NCBI RefSeq assembly: GCF_003052165.1 | Contig: NZ_CP024869.1 | Coordinates: 771,001 to 835,000 of the forward strand | Reading direction: 5' to 3' | DNA: 64,000 nt | Source of the DNA: Dietzia sp. JS16-p6b | Lineage (GTDB): Bacteria > Actinomycetota > Actinomycetes > Mycobacteriales > Mycobacteriaceae | In this document: piece by piece, positions 35,851 through 45,121 of the stretch | Layout of the letters: every line of letters starts with the position of its first letter | How positions within the stretch are numbered: position 1 is the first letter of the stretch | Notes under the pieces: generated by a model | What the model was told of the DNA's origin: nothing | Databases searched by the model: none | The model's input: only the letters and a program-made list of their open reading frames with translations | Program-made: the position numbers and the translations under genes

Positions 35851-36054
35851 TCAGAACCTGCTGTCGCCGTCGGACCACGAATCGTAGGGGTCCTCGTCCT
35901 CGTCGGCACCGGGCCGATCGGTGCTGACCCGAGTGGTGGGTGCGCCACCACCGGCCAACTCCGCCTGGAGACGTTCTAGGTCCGTCTGCGGAGTGTTGTA
36001 CTTGAGTTCGCGAGCGACCTTGGTCTGCTTCGCCTTCGCGCGGCCTCGGCCCAT
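35851..36054 (-). CDS. DUF3073 family protein
   Basis: A 67-residue protein with the conserved actinobacterial DUF3073 start M-G-R-G-R-A-K-A-K-Q-T-K-V-A-R-E-L-K-Y and the Y-N-T-P-Q-T-D-L segment, then an acidic, disordered tail (D-E-D-E-D-P-Y-D-S-W-S). Function is unknown, and the basic head with acidic tail suggests a nucleic-acid- or ribosome-associated role. GAGGGGG lies upstream of the ATG. From memory, the gene next to purM in mycobacteria (Rv0810c) is the same family. It shares its strand with the ygfZ gene, which ends 131 bases upstream. Confidence 0.92.
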   Translation of the reverse strand: MGRGRAKAKQTKVARELKYNTPQTDLERLQAELAGGGAPTTRVSTDRPGADEDEDPYDSWSDGDSRF

Positions 36055-36185
36055 CGACCTGACCCCCTCGGAAACGGTGCTGGGCCACCTCGGGGGTGCC
36101 CATCAATGTGAGTATCTGCCTGCCCACAGGATAGCGTGCCCGGCCCGGAATGTCCGCCCGGGTGTCGCGGGGCGGCCTGCGGCAC

Positions 36186-37349
36186 CTACCCCTGGCCGCG
36201 CAGCCTGCGGATCGCCTCGCGTCCGGCCTGCGGACCGGAGTCGTCCGGGAGGGAGTCGGGGTCGAGGGCGGCGGAGACCCCGTCCACCTCCAGGGCGGTG
36301 CCCGGCGCGACCGACCTCTTGATCAGCGCGAGCGCCACCGGACCGTCCTCGTGGTGATGGACGACGGTGCCCAACCGGCCGACGGGGCGACCGCCGACCG
36401 TGACCGCGGCACCGGGGGTCACGGACTGGTCGACGCCGGAGCCGTCCAGGTGCAGGCGGACGAGGACCCGGGGGGACTTACCCAGATTGTGGACGCGGGA
36501 GACCGTCTCCTGGCCCCGGTAGCACCCCTTGTCCAGGTGGACCGCGCCCCGCTGGGCCACCTCGCCGATCCACGCGGGGACCTCGTGGGGGATGGTCTTC
36601 TCGTCGGTGTCCACGCCGAGCCGGGCACGCAGCGGGATCGACTCGGCCGTGCGCATGGCCTCCAGCGCCCACGACCCCGCGGGGCGGGCGCCGGAGCGGA
36701 CGGCCGAGTCGAACCACGCGGTCAGGTCGGCCCGGGGGACGAGGAGGTCGATCGAACCCGCGGCCGGCCAGGGCATCCGGCGGGCGATACCTCCCCCCGG
36801 GAGCGGGACGCTCGCGTAATCCCGGCGGGGGAGCTCGACCGGGGTCCCGTCCGGTGCGGTGACCGTGTCGGGCAGCCCGGTGCCGACGAGGGTGACGACG
36901 ACGAGGTCGGCCGTCCGCGGGGCGGCGTCGGCCCAGAAGACCATCCGGGTGAGGAACGCGAGAAGGTCCGCGCCCCGCCCGGGCTCGGTGTCCAGCACGA
37001 GCGTCCCGTCGACGTCGGACAGCACCATGTGGTGCTCCACCCGGCCGTTGGCGTCGAGGATCAGCGTCTCGGCGCCCGAGCGGTCCGGGAGGTCCGCCAC
37101 GTGCTGGGAGACGAAGCCCTCGAGCCAGGACAGCCGCTCCGCGCCCCCGATGGTCAGGACGTCACGGTGGGAGCGGTCGACCACCACCACGGAGCTGGCG
37201 GCCACACGCTGCTCGGCGAAGGGGTCCCCGTAGTGGAACGGGACCCCGGCGTCGGGGCCGGGGCCGGGGGCGTCCACGGCCCCGGGACGGTCCAGGATCG
37301 GGCTGCGGTAGCCGGGGTCGGGCCGGTCGGGCGCTGCTGGGACGGTCAC
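36186..37349 (-). CDS. ygfZ: YgfZ/GcvT-like folate-binding protein
   Basis: A 387-residue aminomethyltransferase-like protein that helps maintain or assemble Fe-S clusters in a folate-dependent way. The signature K-G-C-Y-R-G-Q-E, with its conserved Cys, lies in the last third, after the GcvT-like three-domain body (L-T-I-G-G-A-E-R-L-S-W-L-E-G-F near the start). GTG 37349 is 7 bases after TAGGAT (37357-37362), giving a leaderless start. It is divergent from the class IV aminotransferase with only 38 bases between starts. The Fe-S enzyme PurF is encoded nearby, so a functional link is possible. Confidence 0.9.
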   Translation of the reverse strand: MTVPAAPDRPDPGYRSPILDRPGAVDAPGPGPDAGVPFHYGDPFAEQRVAASSVVVVDRSHRDVLTIGGAERLSWLEGFVSQHVADLPDRSGAETLILDANGRVEHHMVLSDVDGTLVLDTEPGRGADLLAFLTRMVFWADAAPRTADLVVVTLVGTGLPDTVTAPDGTPVELPRRDYASVPLPGGGIARRMPWPAAGSIDLLVPRADLTAWFDSAVRSGARPAGSWALEAMRTAESIPLRARLGVDTDEKTIPHEVPAWIGEVAQRGAVHLDKGCYRGQETVSRVHNLGKSPRVLVRLHLDGSGVDQSVTPGAAVTVGGRPVGRLGTVVHHHEDGPVALALIKRSVAPGTALEVDGVSAALDPDSLPDDSGPQAGREAIRRLRGQG

Positions 37350-37387
37350 GATCGCGATCCTACGTGCGTCGTCGTAGTGTTGCCGCC

Positions 37388-38326
37388 ATGGGCACTGTGG
37401 CGGCAGAAGGAGTCGACGGAGCGGCGGGCCGCTCGGCGAACACGCGGGTGGTCGTCCTGGTCGAGGGGGGTCCGGACGGCCCCCGGCCCCGGGTGCACCC
37501 GGCCGGCGAGCCGTTGCTGCTGGCGGATGACCTCGCCGCTGTGCGGGGGGACGGATGTTTCGAGACCCTGCTCGTGGTGGGTGGTCGGCCGGCCAAACCC
37601 GAGCGGCATCTCGCCCGGTTGGCCAGGTCGGCCTCGGCGCTCGGCCTCCGCGGGCCCACAGCCGATCAGTGGGAGGTGGGGATGGCCCTGGCCGCCCGCG
37701 AATGGGGCCCGGACTCCGAGGGGATGCTGCGACTGGTGCTGTCCCGCGGCCCGGAACGAGGGGGCCCGGAGACGGCGTACATCACCGTCGCGCCCGTCGG
37801 CCCGCACGCCGTGCGGGCGCGGGCGCAGGGCATCGCGGTGACCGTGCTGGGGAGGGGATTCCCGGCGGACTTCGCCGCGTCGGCGCCCTGGATGCTGCTC
37901 GGTGCCAAGACCCTGTCCTACGCGGCCAACATGGCGGCACTGCGCCACGCGGCCGCGAACGGGTTCGACGACGTCGTGTACCTGTCCTCCGAGGCGGAGG
38001 TCCTCGAGGGCCCCCGGTCTACGGTCGTCATCGCCCGATCGGGCGAACTCGTCAGCCCGCCGGCCGAGGTGGGGATCCTCGAGGGCACCACACTCGGGGC
38101 GCTCGCGGAGGTGGCGAAGCGCGACGGGGTCCCGGTTCACCGCGAGAGGCTCCTGCTGTCAGATCTGCTCACCGCCGATGCCGTGTGGTTGCTCTCCTCG
38201 GTCACCCTCGCCGCACGTGTCCGCCGCATCGACGACGTCACACTGGACGGGCCCGAGCCCGGGATCGACGTGGCCGGGATGGTCGACCGCGCCGTCGGGC
38301 GGGCCCAGGGCTCCGATTCTGGATAA
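37388..38326 (+). CDS. Class IV aminotransferase (aminodeoxychorismate lyase-like)
   Basis: A 312-residue fold-type IV PLP enzyme. The segment G-D-G-C-F-E-T-L-L, the R-L-V-L-S-R-G motif, the Schiff-base Lys in L-L-G-A-K-T-L-S-Y-A-A-N-M and E-A-E-V-L-E-G-P-R-S-T-V fit the branched-chain aminotransferase/aminodeoxychorismate lyase group. The short length and next-door folate-binding YgfZ favour 4-amino-4-deoxychorismate lyase (p-aminobenzoate for folate), but a D-amino acid or branched-chain aminotransferase is possible. ATG 37388 lies 7 bases after TAGTGT (37375-37380), a leaderless start. Confidence 0.82.
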   Translation: MGTVAAEGVDGAAGRSANTRVVVLVEGGPDGPRPRVHPAGEPLLLADDLAAVRGDGCFETLLVVGGRPAKPERHLARLARSASALGLRGPTADQWEVGMALAAREWGPDSEGMLRLVLSRGPERGGPETAYITVAPVGPHAVRARAQGIAVTVLGRGFPADFAASAPWMLLGAKTLSYAANMAALRHAAANGFDDVVYLSSEAEVLEGPRSTVVIARSGELVSPPAEVGILEGTTLGALAEVAKRDGVPVHRERLLLSDLLTADAVWLLSSVTLAARVRRIDDVTLDGPEPGIDVAGMVDRAVGRAQGSDSG

Positions 38327-38345
38327 ATTCCCTTCATCCTCCCTG

Positions 38346-38405
38346 CTAGGGGTGTCCAAGACCACACAGTGCCGTATTGAGTACCGATACCCCTAGGCGT
38401 ACCGT
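38346..38405 (+). promoter_or_regulatory. cydA promoter with paired 11-bp inverted half sites
   Basis: TTGAGT (38377-38382), a 17-base spacer and TACCGT (38400-38405) form a good promoter, with a leader of about 50 bases to cydA. CTAGGGGTGTC (38346-38356) and the reverse complement of CTAGGGGTATC (38386-38396) are inverted half sites matching at 10 of 11 bases, 40 bases apart. One lies upstream of the -35, the other between -35 and -10, which fits repression by looping. Confidence 0.65.
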
Positions 38406-38462
38406 CCTGCATAGGGCCGCCCGATCAGGTCGTGGCGGTATTCGTAACAGGAGCTCGGGCTC

Positions 38463-39965
38463 ATGGACGTACTCGACATCTCGCGGTGGCAGTTCGGGAT
38501 CACCACCGTCTATCACTTCGTCTTCGTCCCGTTGACGATCGGTCTGGCCCCCTTGGTGGCGGTCATGCAGACCGTGTGGGCGGCCACCGGGAAACCCGGG
38601 TGGTATCGCGCCACGAAGTTCTTCGGAAAGCTCTTCCTCATCAACTTCGCGCTCGGCATCGTCACCGGAATCGTGCAGGAATTCCAGTTCGGGATGAACT
38701 GGTCCGAGTACTCCCGGTTCGTCGGCGACGTCTTCGGTGCGCCCCTCGCTCTCGAGGGCCTCGCTGCGTTCTTCCTCGAATCGACCTTCCTCGGGCTGTG
38801 GATCTTCGGCTGGGGACGTCTGCCCAAGGCGGTCCACCTCGCGTCCATCTGGATGGCGGCGATCGGGGTGAATCTGTCCGCGTACTTCATCATCGCCGCC
38901 AATTCCTTCATGCAGCACCCCGTCGGCGCGGTCTACAACCCCGAGACAGGGCGGGCGGAACTCACCAGCATCTGGGCGCTCCTGACCAACCCGACGGCGC
39001 TCGCCGCGGTGCCACACACCATCGCGGGCGCCTTCCTCACCGCCGGGACCTTCGTCGCCGGCATCGGGATGTGGTGGATGGTCCGCGCCTCGCGCCAGCA
39101 GGTCGAGCTCGTCGCCGCCGGCGACGTGGACGCCGGGGCGGAGAAGAAGACCCAGGCACGCGAGATCTTCCGGCCGGTCACCCGGCTCGCGCTGTGGGTG
39201 ATGATCGTGTCCGGAGCAGCACTCATCGCCACCGGGGACATCCAGGGCAAGTTGATGTTCGACCAGCAGCCGATGAAGATGGCGGCCGCGGAATCCCTGT
39301 GCCACACCGAGACCGACCCGAAGTTCTCCGTTCTGACGGTGGGGACACACAACAACTGTGAGTCGGTCAGCCACCTCATCGAGGTCCCGTACGTTCTCCC
39401 GTACCTGGCGGAGGGGCGGCTCTCGGGCGTCGAACTGCGCGGAGTCCAGGATCTCCAGGCGCACTACGAGGAACAGTTCGGGCCCGGCAACTACTCACCC
39501 AACCTCTTCGTGACCTACTGGAGTTTTCGGGCCATGATCGGACTGGGTGTCGGTTCCGCCCTCCTGGCGGTCGTCGGCCTGTGGTACACCCGGCCCTCGG
39601 CACCCGTCCCCGATCAGCGCTGGCTCGGGACCCTCGGCATCGCGGCCATCCCGTTCCCGTTCCTCGCCAACTCGGCGGGCTGGGTGTTCACCGAAATGGG
39701 ACGTCAACCGTGGGTCGTGCACCCCAACCCTGTCGGCGATCCGATGATCAGTCTTCTCGTCGGCCAGGGGGTGTCCGACCACTCTCCGTGGCTCGTGCTG
39801 GGTTCGCTGGCCGGGTTCACGATCGTCTACGGCGCCCTGGCCGTCGTGTGGTTCGTGCTCATCCGCCGCTACACCATCGAGGGGCCGCTGGAGCACGATG
39901 CGGAACCTCACCTCGGGCCACCCGACGGCGATGACGCCGGACGGCCGCTGTCCTTCGCGTACTGA
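38463..39965 (+). CDS. cydA: Cytochrome bd ubiquinol oxidase subunit I
   Basis: CydA (500 residues) is the heme b558/b595/d subunit of the high-affinity bd oxidase, reducing oxygen with electrons from menaquinol. It is polytopic with about nine transmembrane helices. An early haem-ligand His is in V-Y-H-F-V-F-V-P-L-T, the G-R-Q-P-W signature occurs in E-M-G-R-Q-P-W-V, and the periplasmic quinol loop contains the E-G-R-L-S-G-V-E-L segment. The loop is of the short (S) type by length. AGGAG lies before the ATG. The promoter carries a paired inverted repeat. It heads a four-gene operon. Confidence 0.97.
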   Translation: MDVLDISRWQFGITTVYHFVFVPLTIGLAPLVAVMQTVWAATGKPGWYRATKFFGKLFLINFALGIVTGIVQEFQFGMNWSEYSRFVGDVFGAPLALEGLAAFFLESTFLGLWIFGWGRLPKAVHLASIWMAAIGVNLSAYFIIAANSFMQHPVGAVYNPETGRAELTSIWALLTNPTALAAVPHTIAGAFLTAGTFVAGIGMWWMVRASRQQVELVAAGDVDAGAEKKTQAREIFRPVTRLALWVMIVSGAALIATGDIQGKLMFDQQPMKMAAAESLCHTETDPKFSVLTVGTHNNCESVSHLIEVPYVLPYLAEGRLSGVELRGVQDLQAHYEEQFGPGNYSPNLFVTYWSFRAMIGLGVGSALLAVVGLWYTRPSAPVPDQRWLGTLGIAAIPFPFLANSAGWVFTEMGRQPWVVHPNPVGDPMISLLVGQGVSDHSPWLVLGSLAGFTIVYGALAVVWFVLIRRYTIEGPLEHDAEPHLGPPDGDDAGRPLSFAY

Positions 39966-39979
39966 CAGGGAGAGAGCTC

Positions 39980-41029
39980 ATGGGACTCCAGGAACTCTGG
40001 TTCATCCTCATCGCCGTGTTGTTTCTCGGATACTTCGTCCTCGAAGGGTTCGACTTCGGCGTGGGGATCCTCATGCCGGTCCTCGGGCGCGGTCCCGACA
40101 CCCCCGATCGAGACCTCCGTCGTCGCGCCGTGCTCAACACGATCGGCCCGGTGTGGGACGGTAACGAGGTCTGGCTGCTGGTCGCGGGTGGGGCGATGTT
40201 CGCCGCGTTCCCGGAGTGGTACGCCACCCTGTTCTCCGGCTTCTACCTCCCGCTGTTCCTCATCCTGATCGCATTGATCCTCCGGGCCGTCGCGATCGAG
40301 TTCCGGGGCAAGATCGACACCGCCGCGTGGCGGCGCAGATGGGATCTGGCGATCGTCGTCGGCTCCGTGGTGCCCGCGGTCCTCTGGGGAGTGGCGTTCG
40401 CCAACATCGTCCGGGGGTTGGCCATCGACTCCGACAAGAACGTCACCAGCACTCTTTTCGACCTGCTCAACCCGTATGCCCTGGTCGGTGGCCTCCTCAC
40501 CCTGACCGTGTTCACCCTCCACGGGGCCGTGTTCATCGCGCTGAAGACCTCCGGGGAGCTGCGGACCGAGGCGGTCAGGATCGCGCGGATCCTGGCACCG
40601 TCCGGGTTGGCGCTGGGCGGGGTCTTCACACTGTGGACACAGCTGGCCCACGGGCGCATGTGGACCTGGGGCGCCGTCGCGGTGGCCGCCGCCGCCCTCG
40701 TCGGTGTGGTCGCGGCGGTCTACGCGGACAGGGAGGGTCGGGCCTTCGCCGGTACCACCCTGGCCATCTCGGCGGTCGTCGTCCTCCTGTTCGGTTCGCT
40801 CTTCCCGGACGTCATGCCCACCACGTTGGCGGAGGGGGTCGGTCTCACCATCGAGAACGCCTCGAGTTCGCACTACACCCTCGTCGTCATGACCTGGGCC
40901 GCCTCGGCCCTCACCCCGGTGGTCCTGGTCTACCAGGGCTGGACCTACTGGGTGTTCCGCAAGCGCATCTCGGTGGACCAGATCCCTCCGTCGATCGGCC
41001 TCCGGCCCGCGCGGTCCGGGAGGAGCTGA
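39980..41029 (+). CDS. cydB: Cytochrome bd ubiquinol oxidase subunit II
   Basis: CydB (349 residues) is the second membrane subunit of bd oxidase. The N-terminal L-W-F-I-L-I-A-V-L-F-L-G-Y-F-V-L-E-G-F-D-F-type stretch, followed by G-V-G-I-L and the G-P-V-W-D-G-N-E-V-W-L motif, is diagnostic. About eight transmembrane helices are visible. GGGAGAGAG upstream of the ATG gives a clear ribosome site. It starts 14 bases after cydA and ends 6 bases before cydD. The C-terminus is basic (R-P-A-R-S-G-R-S). Confidence 0.97.
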   Translation: MGLQELWFILIAVLFLGYFVLEGFDFGVGILMPVLGRGPDTPDRDLRRRAVLNTIGPVWDGNEVWLLVAGGAMFAAFPEWYATLFSGFYLPLFLILIALILRAVAIEFRGKIDTAAWRRRWDLAIVVGSVVPAVLWGVAFANIVRGLAIDSDKNVTSTLFDLLNPYALVGGLLTLTVFTLHGAVFIALKTSGELRTEAVRIARILAPSGLALGGVFTLWTQLAHGRMWTWGAVAVAAAALVGVVAAVYADREGRAFAGTTLAISAVVVLLFGSLFPDVMPTTLAEGVGLTIENASSSHYTLVVMTWAASALTPVVLVYQGWTYWVFRKRISVDQIPPSIGLRPARSGRS

Positions 41030-41035
41030 CCCCCG

Positions 41036-42742
41036 GTGGCGGCCCCACTCGATCCCCGGCTGCTCCACGAGTCGCGTTCGGTGCGCCGTCACCTCACGAT
41101 CTCGGTGGCCCTCGCGGCGGTCACGGCCGCGGCGACGGCCGCGTTCGCGATCCTGCTCGCCCGGGTGCTCGCGGGCGTCATCACCGATCCCTCGGTGCGT
41201 GCGCTCGACGCCTGGACAGAGGAGCTGACCGGGCTGACCGTCGCGGCCGCCGTGCGGGTCACCGCGACATGGGCGCAACAGCGTCTGGCGCGCGCGGGCG
41301 CCGGAGAGGTCGTCGACGACCTCCGTGCCCGTGTCGCACGCGCCGTGGCGGGATGGGATCCGATCGAACGCCGACGGCGATCGGCCGAACTCGACGCCAT
41401 CCTCACCACCGGACTCGGGGGCCTGGTGCCCTATCTCGCCGGGTACGTGCCGGCGCTGACGACCGCGGTCGTCGTCACCCCCGCGCTGGTCGTGGTGGTG
41501 GCACTGGTCGATCCGCTCTCCGCCGTGGTGATCGCGGTGACGCTCCCGCTGATCCCGGTCTTCATGATCCTGGTGGGCACCCTCACGAGGTCACGCACCG
41601 AGCGGCAGTTGCAGACCATGTCGACACTGTCCGCCCGCGTCCTCGACCTCATCGCGGGAGTGCCCACACTCGTGGCGCTCGGACGGGAGCGCGGGCCGGA
41701 GGTTCAGGTCGCCGCGGCCGCCCGGGCTCACCGTCGCGCCACGATGGACGCGCTGAGGATCGCGTTCCTGTCCTCGATGGTCCTCGAGCTCCTCGCGACG
41801 CTGTGCGTGGCGCTGGTGGCGGTAGGGATCGGTCTGCGGCTCGTCGTGGGCGACATGGATCTCGCCGCGGGGATCGCCGCACTGATACTGGCGCCCGAGG
41901 TGTACCAGCCGCTCCGCGCGGTCGGTGCCAGGTTTCACGAGTCCGCCGACGGTGCCCTCGCTGCGGACCGGGCCTTCGAGGTGCTCGACGGTCGCGCGGG
42001 CGAGCGGCTCGACGATCGGTCCGGCAGGGGAGGAGGCGGCACGGTTCGCGTCGCCGAGGGGCCCGCCCGGATCGAGATCGAGGGCCTCGAGGTGCGCAGC
42101 CGCGACGGGATGCGGCCGGCCGGTCTCGACCTGGTCGCCGAGCCCGGCCACCTGACCGTCCTCACCGGACCGAACGGATCGGGTAAGTCCACCGCCATCC
42201 TCGCGTTGTTGGCACTGCTGTCGACGTCGCGGGTCGAGGGGGGCCGGATTCGTATCGGGGGGATCGACGTCGAGGACCTCGATCGCGAGACGTGGTGGTC
42301 GCGGGTCGCGTGGCAACCCCAGAGTCCGACCCTCGTGTCCGGCACCCTGCGCGAGAACGTCGAGCTCTTCGGTGTGGACCCGGCTCGGCTCGACGCAGCG
42401 GCCCGGTTGGCGGGTGCCGACCGCGTGGTCGCGGAACGGGAGGAGGGATGGGATAGCCCTGTGGGCCCCGGGGGCGGTGGACTGTCGACGGGGGAAGCGC
42501 ATCGGCTCGCGCTCACCAGGCTGTTCGCCGCGGACGCCGATGTCCTCGTCGCCGACGAGCCCACCGCGCACCTGGACGGGGAGACGGCCGGTCGGGTCGC
42601 CGACGCCCTCCGCGACCGGGCGCGGTCCGGCAGCACCGTCCTGGTCGTTTCGCATGCGCGAGAGGTCCTCGACTCCGCCGACGTCGTGGTGACACTCACC
42701 GCCGCGGGCACACCCGCAGCGCGACCGGAGGTGGCCCGGTGA
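41036..42742 (+). CDS. cydD: ABC exporter subunit CydD
   Basis: CydD (568 residues) forms with CydC a heterodimeric ABC exporter needed for bd oxidase assembly, known to move glutathione or cysteine in other bacteria. The first 300 residues are six transmembrane helices. The nucleotide-binding domain has Walker A G-P-N-G-S-G-K-S-T, Q-loop W-Q-P-Q-S-P, Walker B V-L-V-A-D-E-P-T-A-H-L-D and a weakened signature L-S-T-G-E-A-H-R-L instead of L-S-G-G-Q, so one of the two ATP sites may be degenerate. The thiol moved here could be cysteine or mycothiol. The start GTG lies 6 bases after cydB. Confidence 0.92.
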   Translation: MAAPLDPRLLHESRSVRRHLTISVALAAVTAAATAAFAILLARVLAGVITDPSVRALDAWTEELTGLTVAAAVRVTATWAQQRLARAGAGEVVDDLRARVARAVAGWDPIERRRRSAELDAILTTGLGGLVPYLAGYVPALTTAVVVTPALVVVVALVDPLSAVVIAVTLPLIPVFMILVGTLTRSRTERQLQTMSTLSARVLDLIAGVPTLVALGRERGPEVQVAAAARAHRRATMDALRIAFLSSMVLELLATLCVALVAVGIGLRLVVGDMDLAAGIAALILAPEVYQPLRAVGARFHESADGALAADRAFEVLDGRAGERLDDRSGRGGGGTVRVAEGPARIEIEGLEVRSRDGMRPAGLDLVAEPGHLTVLTGPNGSGKSTAILALLALLSTSRVEGGRIRIGGIDVEDLDRETWWSRVAWQPQSPTLVSGTLRENVELFGVDPARLDAAARLAGADRVVAEREEGWDSPVGPGGGGLSTGEAHRLALTRLFAADADVLVADEPTAHLDGETAGRVADALRDRARSGSTVLVVSHAREVLDSADVVVTLTAAGTPAARPEVAR

Positions 42743-44424
42743 CCGACTTGCGCTACGTCCTCGCGCTGCTGGAACTGGACCGCCTCCGGGTGGCGCGGGC
42801 TGTGCTGATCGCCGTTCTGACCCTCGCCGCGGCGGGGGCGCTCGCCGCGATCTCCGCATGGTTGATCATCCGGGCGTGGGAGCGGCCCCCCGTGATGGAC
42901 CTCACCGTCGCCGTCGTCGCCGTACGCGCACTCGGTATCGGCCGTGGCGTCTCACGGTACCTGGACAGGCTCGCCTCTCACGACGTCGCCCTCCGGGGTG
43001 CCGCCAGTGCGCGGGAGCGCCTCTACCGGCGGTTGGCGGAGGGTTCCGCCACGCCGGCGCTCCGCAGCGGTGACGTACTCCTGCGCTCGGGCCGCGATCT
43101 CGATGTGGTCGCGGACACCGTGGTCCGCGTCCTCATCCCCGCGATGGTGGCGGCCGCGTTGTCGACCGGTGCGGTCGTCGCACTCGCGCTGCTGTCACCC
43201 TTGGTCGCACTGGTCATGGCGGTCTGCGTGGTCCTCGTCGGGGTGGTGTTCCCCGCCCTGGCCGCCCGGGCGGCGCTCGGAGCGGAACGGGCGGTCGCCG
43301 CGGCCAGCTCGGACCAGGCCGCGGCCGCCGTCCTCGTGGTGGACCACGCCGAGGAACTCGCGGTGGGAGGACGCCTCGGGGTGGTGGTCCGATCGATCTC
43401 GGACCACGGGAACCGCCGCCGCGATGCGGAGCGCCGGTCGGACGCCGCCGCCGCCCGGGCCGTGGCCGCAGTGCCCGCGGGCACTCTCGTCACGGCCCTG
43501 GCGGCCCTCCTCGTGGGGGTCCTGGCCTATGGGGGCGACGCGGGCCACGGACCGACCTGGATCGGGATACTCGTCCTGTTCCCGCTGGCGGCGTTCGAGG
43601 CGCTCGCGGCTCTTCCCGCCGCGGCAGGGCACCTGTCGCGGGCGATCCCCGCCGCCGAACGCGTCCGGGACATGATCCGACAGGCCTGCGGGAGCAACGG
43701 GACCGCGAGGGCCACCGGTGCGGGTGCGGAGGTCGAGGACGACGCCGCCGCGTCACTCGTGGACGATGGCGAGATTCTCCTATTGGCGACGGGTCTGAGC
43801 TGGGGATACGCCGACCGAGCGCTGAACTCGACGCCTCTGGGGCTCGTCCTGCGCCGCGGCGACCGGGTGGTGATCCGGGGCCCGTCGGGATCCGGCAAGA
43901 GTACGCTGGCGCGGGTCCTGGCAGGGCTTGACACACCTCTGACCGGACGCGTGCGGGCGCCGGGAGGGGACCTGGCGAGACTCGACCGACCCCACTGTCG
44001 CGAGCAGGTGATCTACCTCGCCCAGGACGCCAGAGTGTTCGCCACCACTCTACGAGACGATCTGCTCGTGGCCCGGGGTGATGCGACCGATCAGGAGCTT
44101 CTGCGCGTCTTGGACGAGGTCGGTCTCGGCGGGTGGGTCGCCGGCCTGCCGGACGGACTGGACACGGTGCTGGAGGGCGGGGGTGACGCCGTCTCCGGCG
44201 GACAGCGGCGACGGATCCTGCTCGCGCGGGCCCTTCTGGTCTCCGCGCCGGTCGTGATTCTCGATGAGCCCACCGAGCATCTCGAGGCCGGGGATTCGGG
44301 CTCGGTCCTCCGTCGGATCTGCGAGTGCGGTCCGGGCGGTCTGTTCGGGCCGGACCGGGCGGTCGTCGTGGTCACCCATGATCGCTCGACCCGGGTGAGG
44401 GCGACGAAGGAGATCGAACTCTAG
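42739..44424 (+). CDS. cydC: ABC exporter subunit CydC
   Basis: The 561-residue partner of CydD. Six transmembrane segments precede a nucleotide-binding domain with Walker A G-P-S-G-S-G-K-S-T-L, signature A-V-S-G-G-Q-R-R-R and Walker B V-V-I-L-D-E-P-T-E-H-L-E. The signature is closer to consensus than in CydD. It is translationally coupled to cydD (GTGA overlap). The gene ends 7 bases from the convergent nitrobindin-like gene, with no terminator between, so read-through antisense to that gene is possible. Confidence 0.92.
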   Translation: MTDLRYVLALLELDRLRVARAVLIAVLTLAAAGALAAISAWLIIRAWERPPVMDLTVAVVAVRALGIGRGVSRYLDRLASHDVALRGAASARERLYRRLAEGSATPALRSGDVLLRSGRDLDVVADTVVRVLIPAMVAAALSTGAVVALALLSPLVALVMAVCVVLVGVVFPALAARAALGAERAVAAASSDQAAAAVLVVDHAEELAVGGRLGVVVRSISDHGNRRRDAERRSDAAAARAVAAVPAGTLVTALAALLVGVLAYGGDAGHGPTWIGILVLFPLAAFEALAALPAAAGHLSRAIPAAERVRDMIRQACGSNGTARATGAGAEVEDDAAASLVDDGEILLLATGLSWGYADRALNSTPLGLVLRRGDRVVIRGPSGSGKSTLARVLAGLDTPLTGRVRAPGGDLARLDRPHCREQVIYLAQDARVFATTLRDDLLVARGDATDQELLRVLDEVGLGGWVAGLPDGLDTVLEGGGDAVSGGQRRRILLARALLVSAPVVILDEPTEHLEAGDSGSVLRRICECGPGGLFGPDRAVVVVTHDRSTRVRATKEIEL

Positions 44425-44431
44425 GGAGCGG

Positions 44432-45121
44432 TCAGCCGGCGACCCGCCTCAGCCGCGCAGACATGTGCGGGACCAGGCCCCGCTCCGGGTGGACGCGCTC
44501 TTCCACCCACCCCAGGTCGCCGCCCTCCACGATCCCGTAGAGGCGTTTTGCGCCGCCTCGCTCCGGGCCGGTGGGGGAGGCCAACACCACGTCGGTCGCC
44601 ATCTCCCACGCGGCCTGGTTGATCGGCGTGCCGTAGTACATCTCGATCACTCCGGAGGCGTGTGCCACGAGGAACTCGAGCCGGTCGTCGGCGGAGATCC
44701 GCCAGAATCCCGACTCCCGGTAGGCGGGGTCGTCCACCGCTCCGCCCGAGTCGTAAGTCCAGGCCCGGGAGCTCCAGCTCAGGTAGTTCTCCCCGTCGTG
44801 CGCCACGACGATCTGCTGGCCGAAGCGGTGCTCCCCCCGGTCGGCGGTGTCCGCCTCGCCCTCGCCTTCCCAGACCCCCACCAGGGGGAGCAGCGCGAGG
44901 AGGCCGGGGTGCAGGTCCGGTCCGAATCGGAGGTTGGCCGTGTCCTCGGGGATCGGGAGCTCGGAGAAGGCCGGGATGTTCCGGCCGGCGGTCTGCTCTG
45001 AACGCCGCGCCGCGGCATCGACCGCCGCGTTCGCGGATCCGCGCACGACCGAACCGCCGTCTCCCCCCTCGGGGGTGGACGGCGTGGGGTCGACCGCGCC
45101 GGTGGGGTCGCTGTCCGTCAC
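44432..45121 (-). CDS. Nitrobindin-like/fatty-acid-binding-protein-fold protein
   Basis: A 229-residue protein whose last 165 residues form a ten-stranded barrel of the nitrobindin/FABP type. The G-x-W-x-G-x-G motif is G-V-W-E-G-E-G, and a candidate haem-ligand His occurs in [12 protein letters not shown]. In mycobacteria the equivalent (Rv0813c, from memory) has this fold. Haem or lipid binding is therefore plausible. The first 60 residues are an Asp/Ser/Gly-rich disordered tail. The GTG start overlaps the stop of a 32-codon membrane peptide gene by four bases. Confidence 0.82.
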   Translation of the reverse strand: MTDSDPTGAVDPTPSTPEGGDGGSVVRGSANAAVDAAARRSEQTAGRNIPAFSELPIPEDTANLRFGPDLHPGLLALLPLVGVWEGEGEADTADRGEHRFGQQIVVAHDGENYLSWSSRAWTYDSGGAVDDPAYRESGFWRISADDRLEFLVAHASGVIEMYYGTPINQAAWEMATDVVLASPTGPERGGAKRLYGIVEGGDLGWVEERVHPERGLVPHMSARLRRVAG

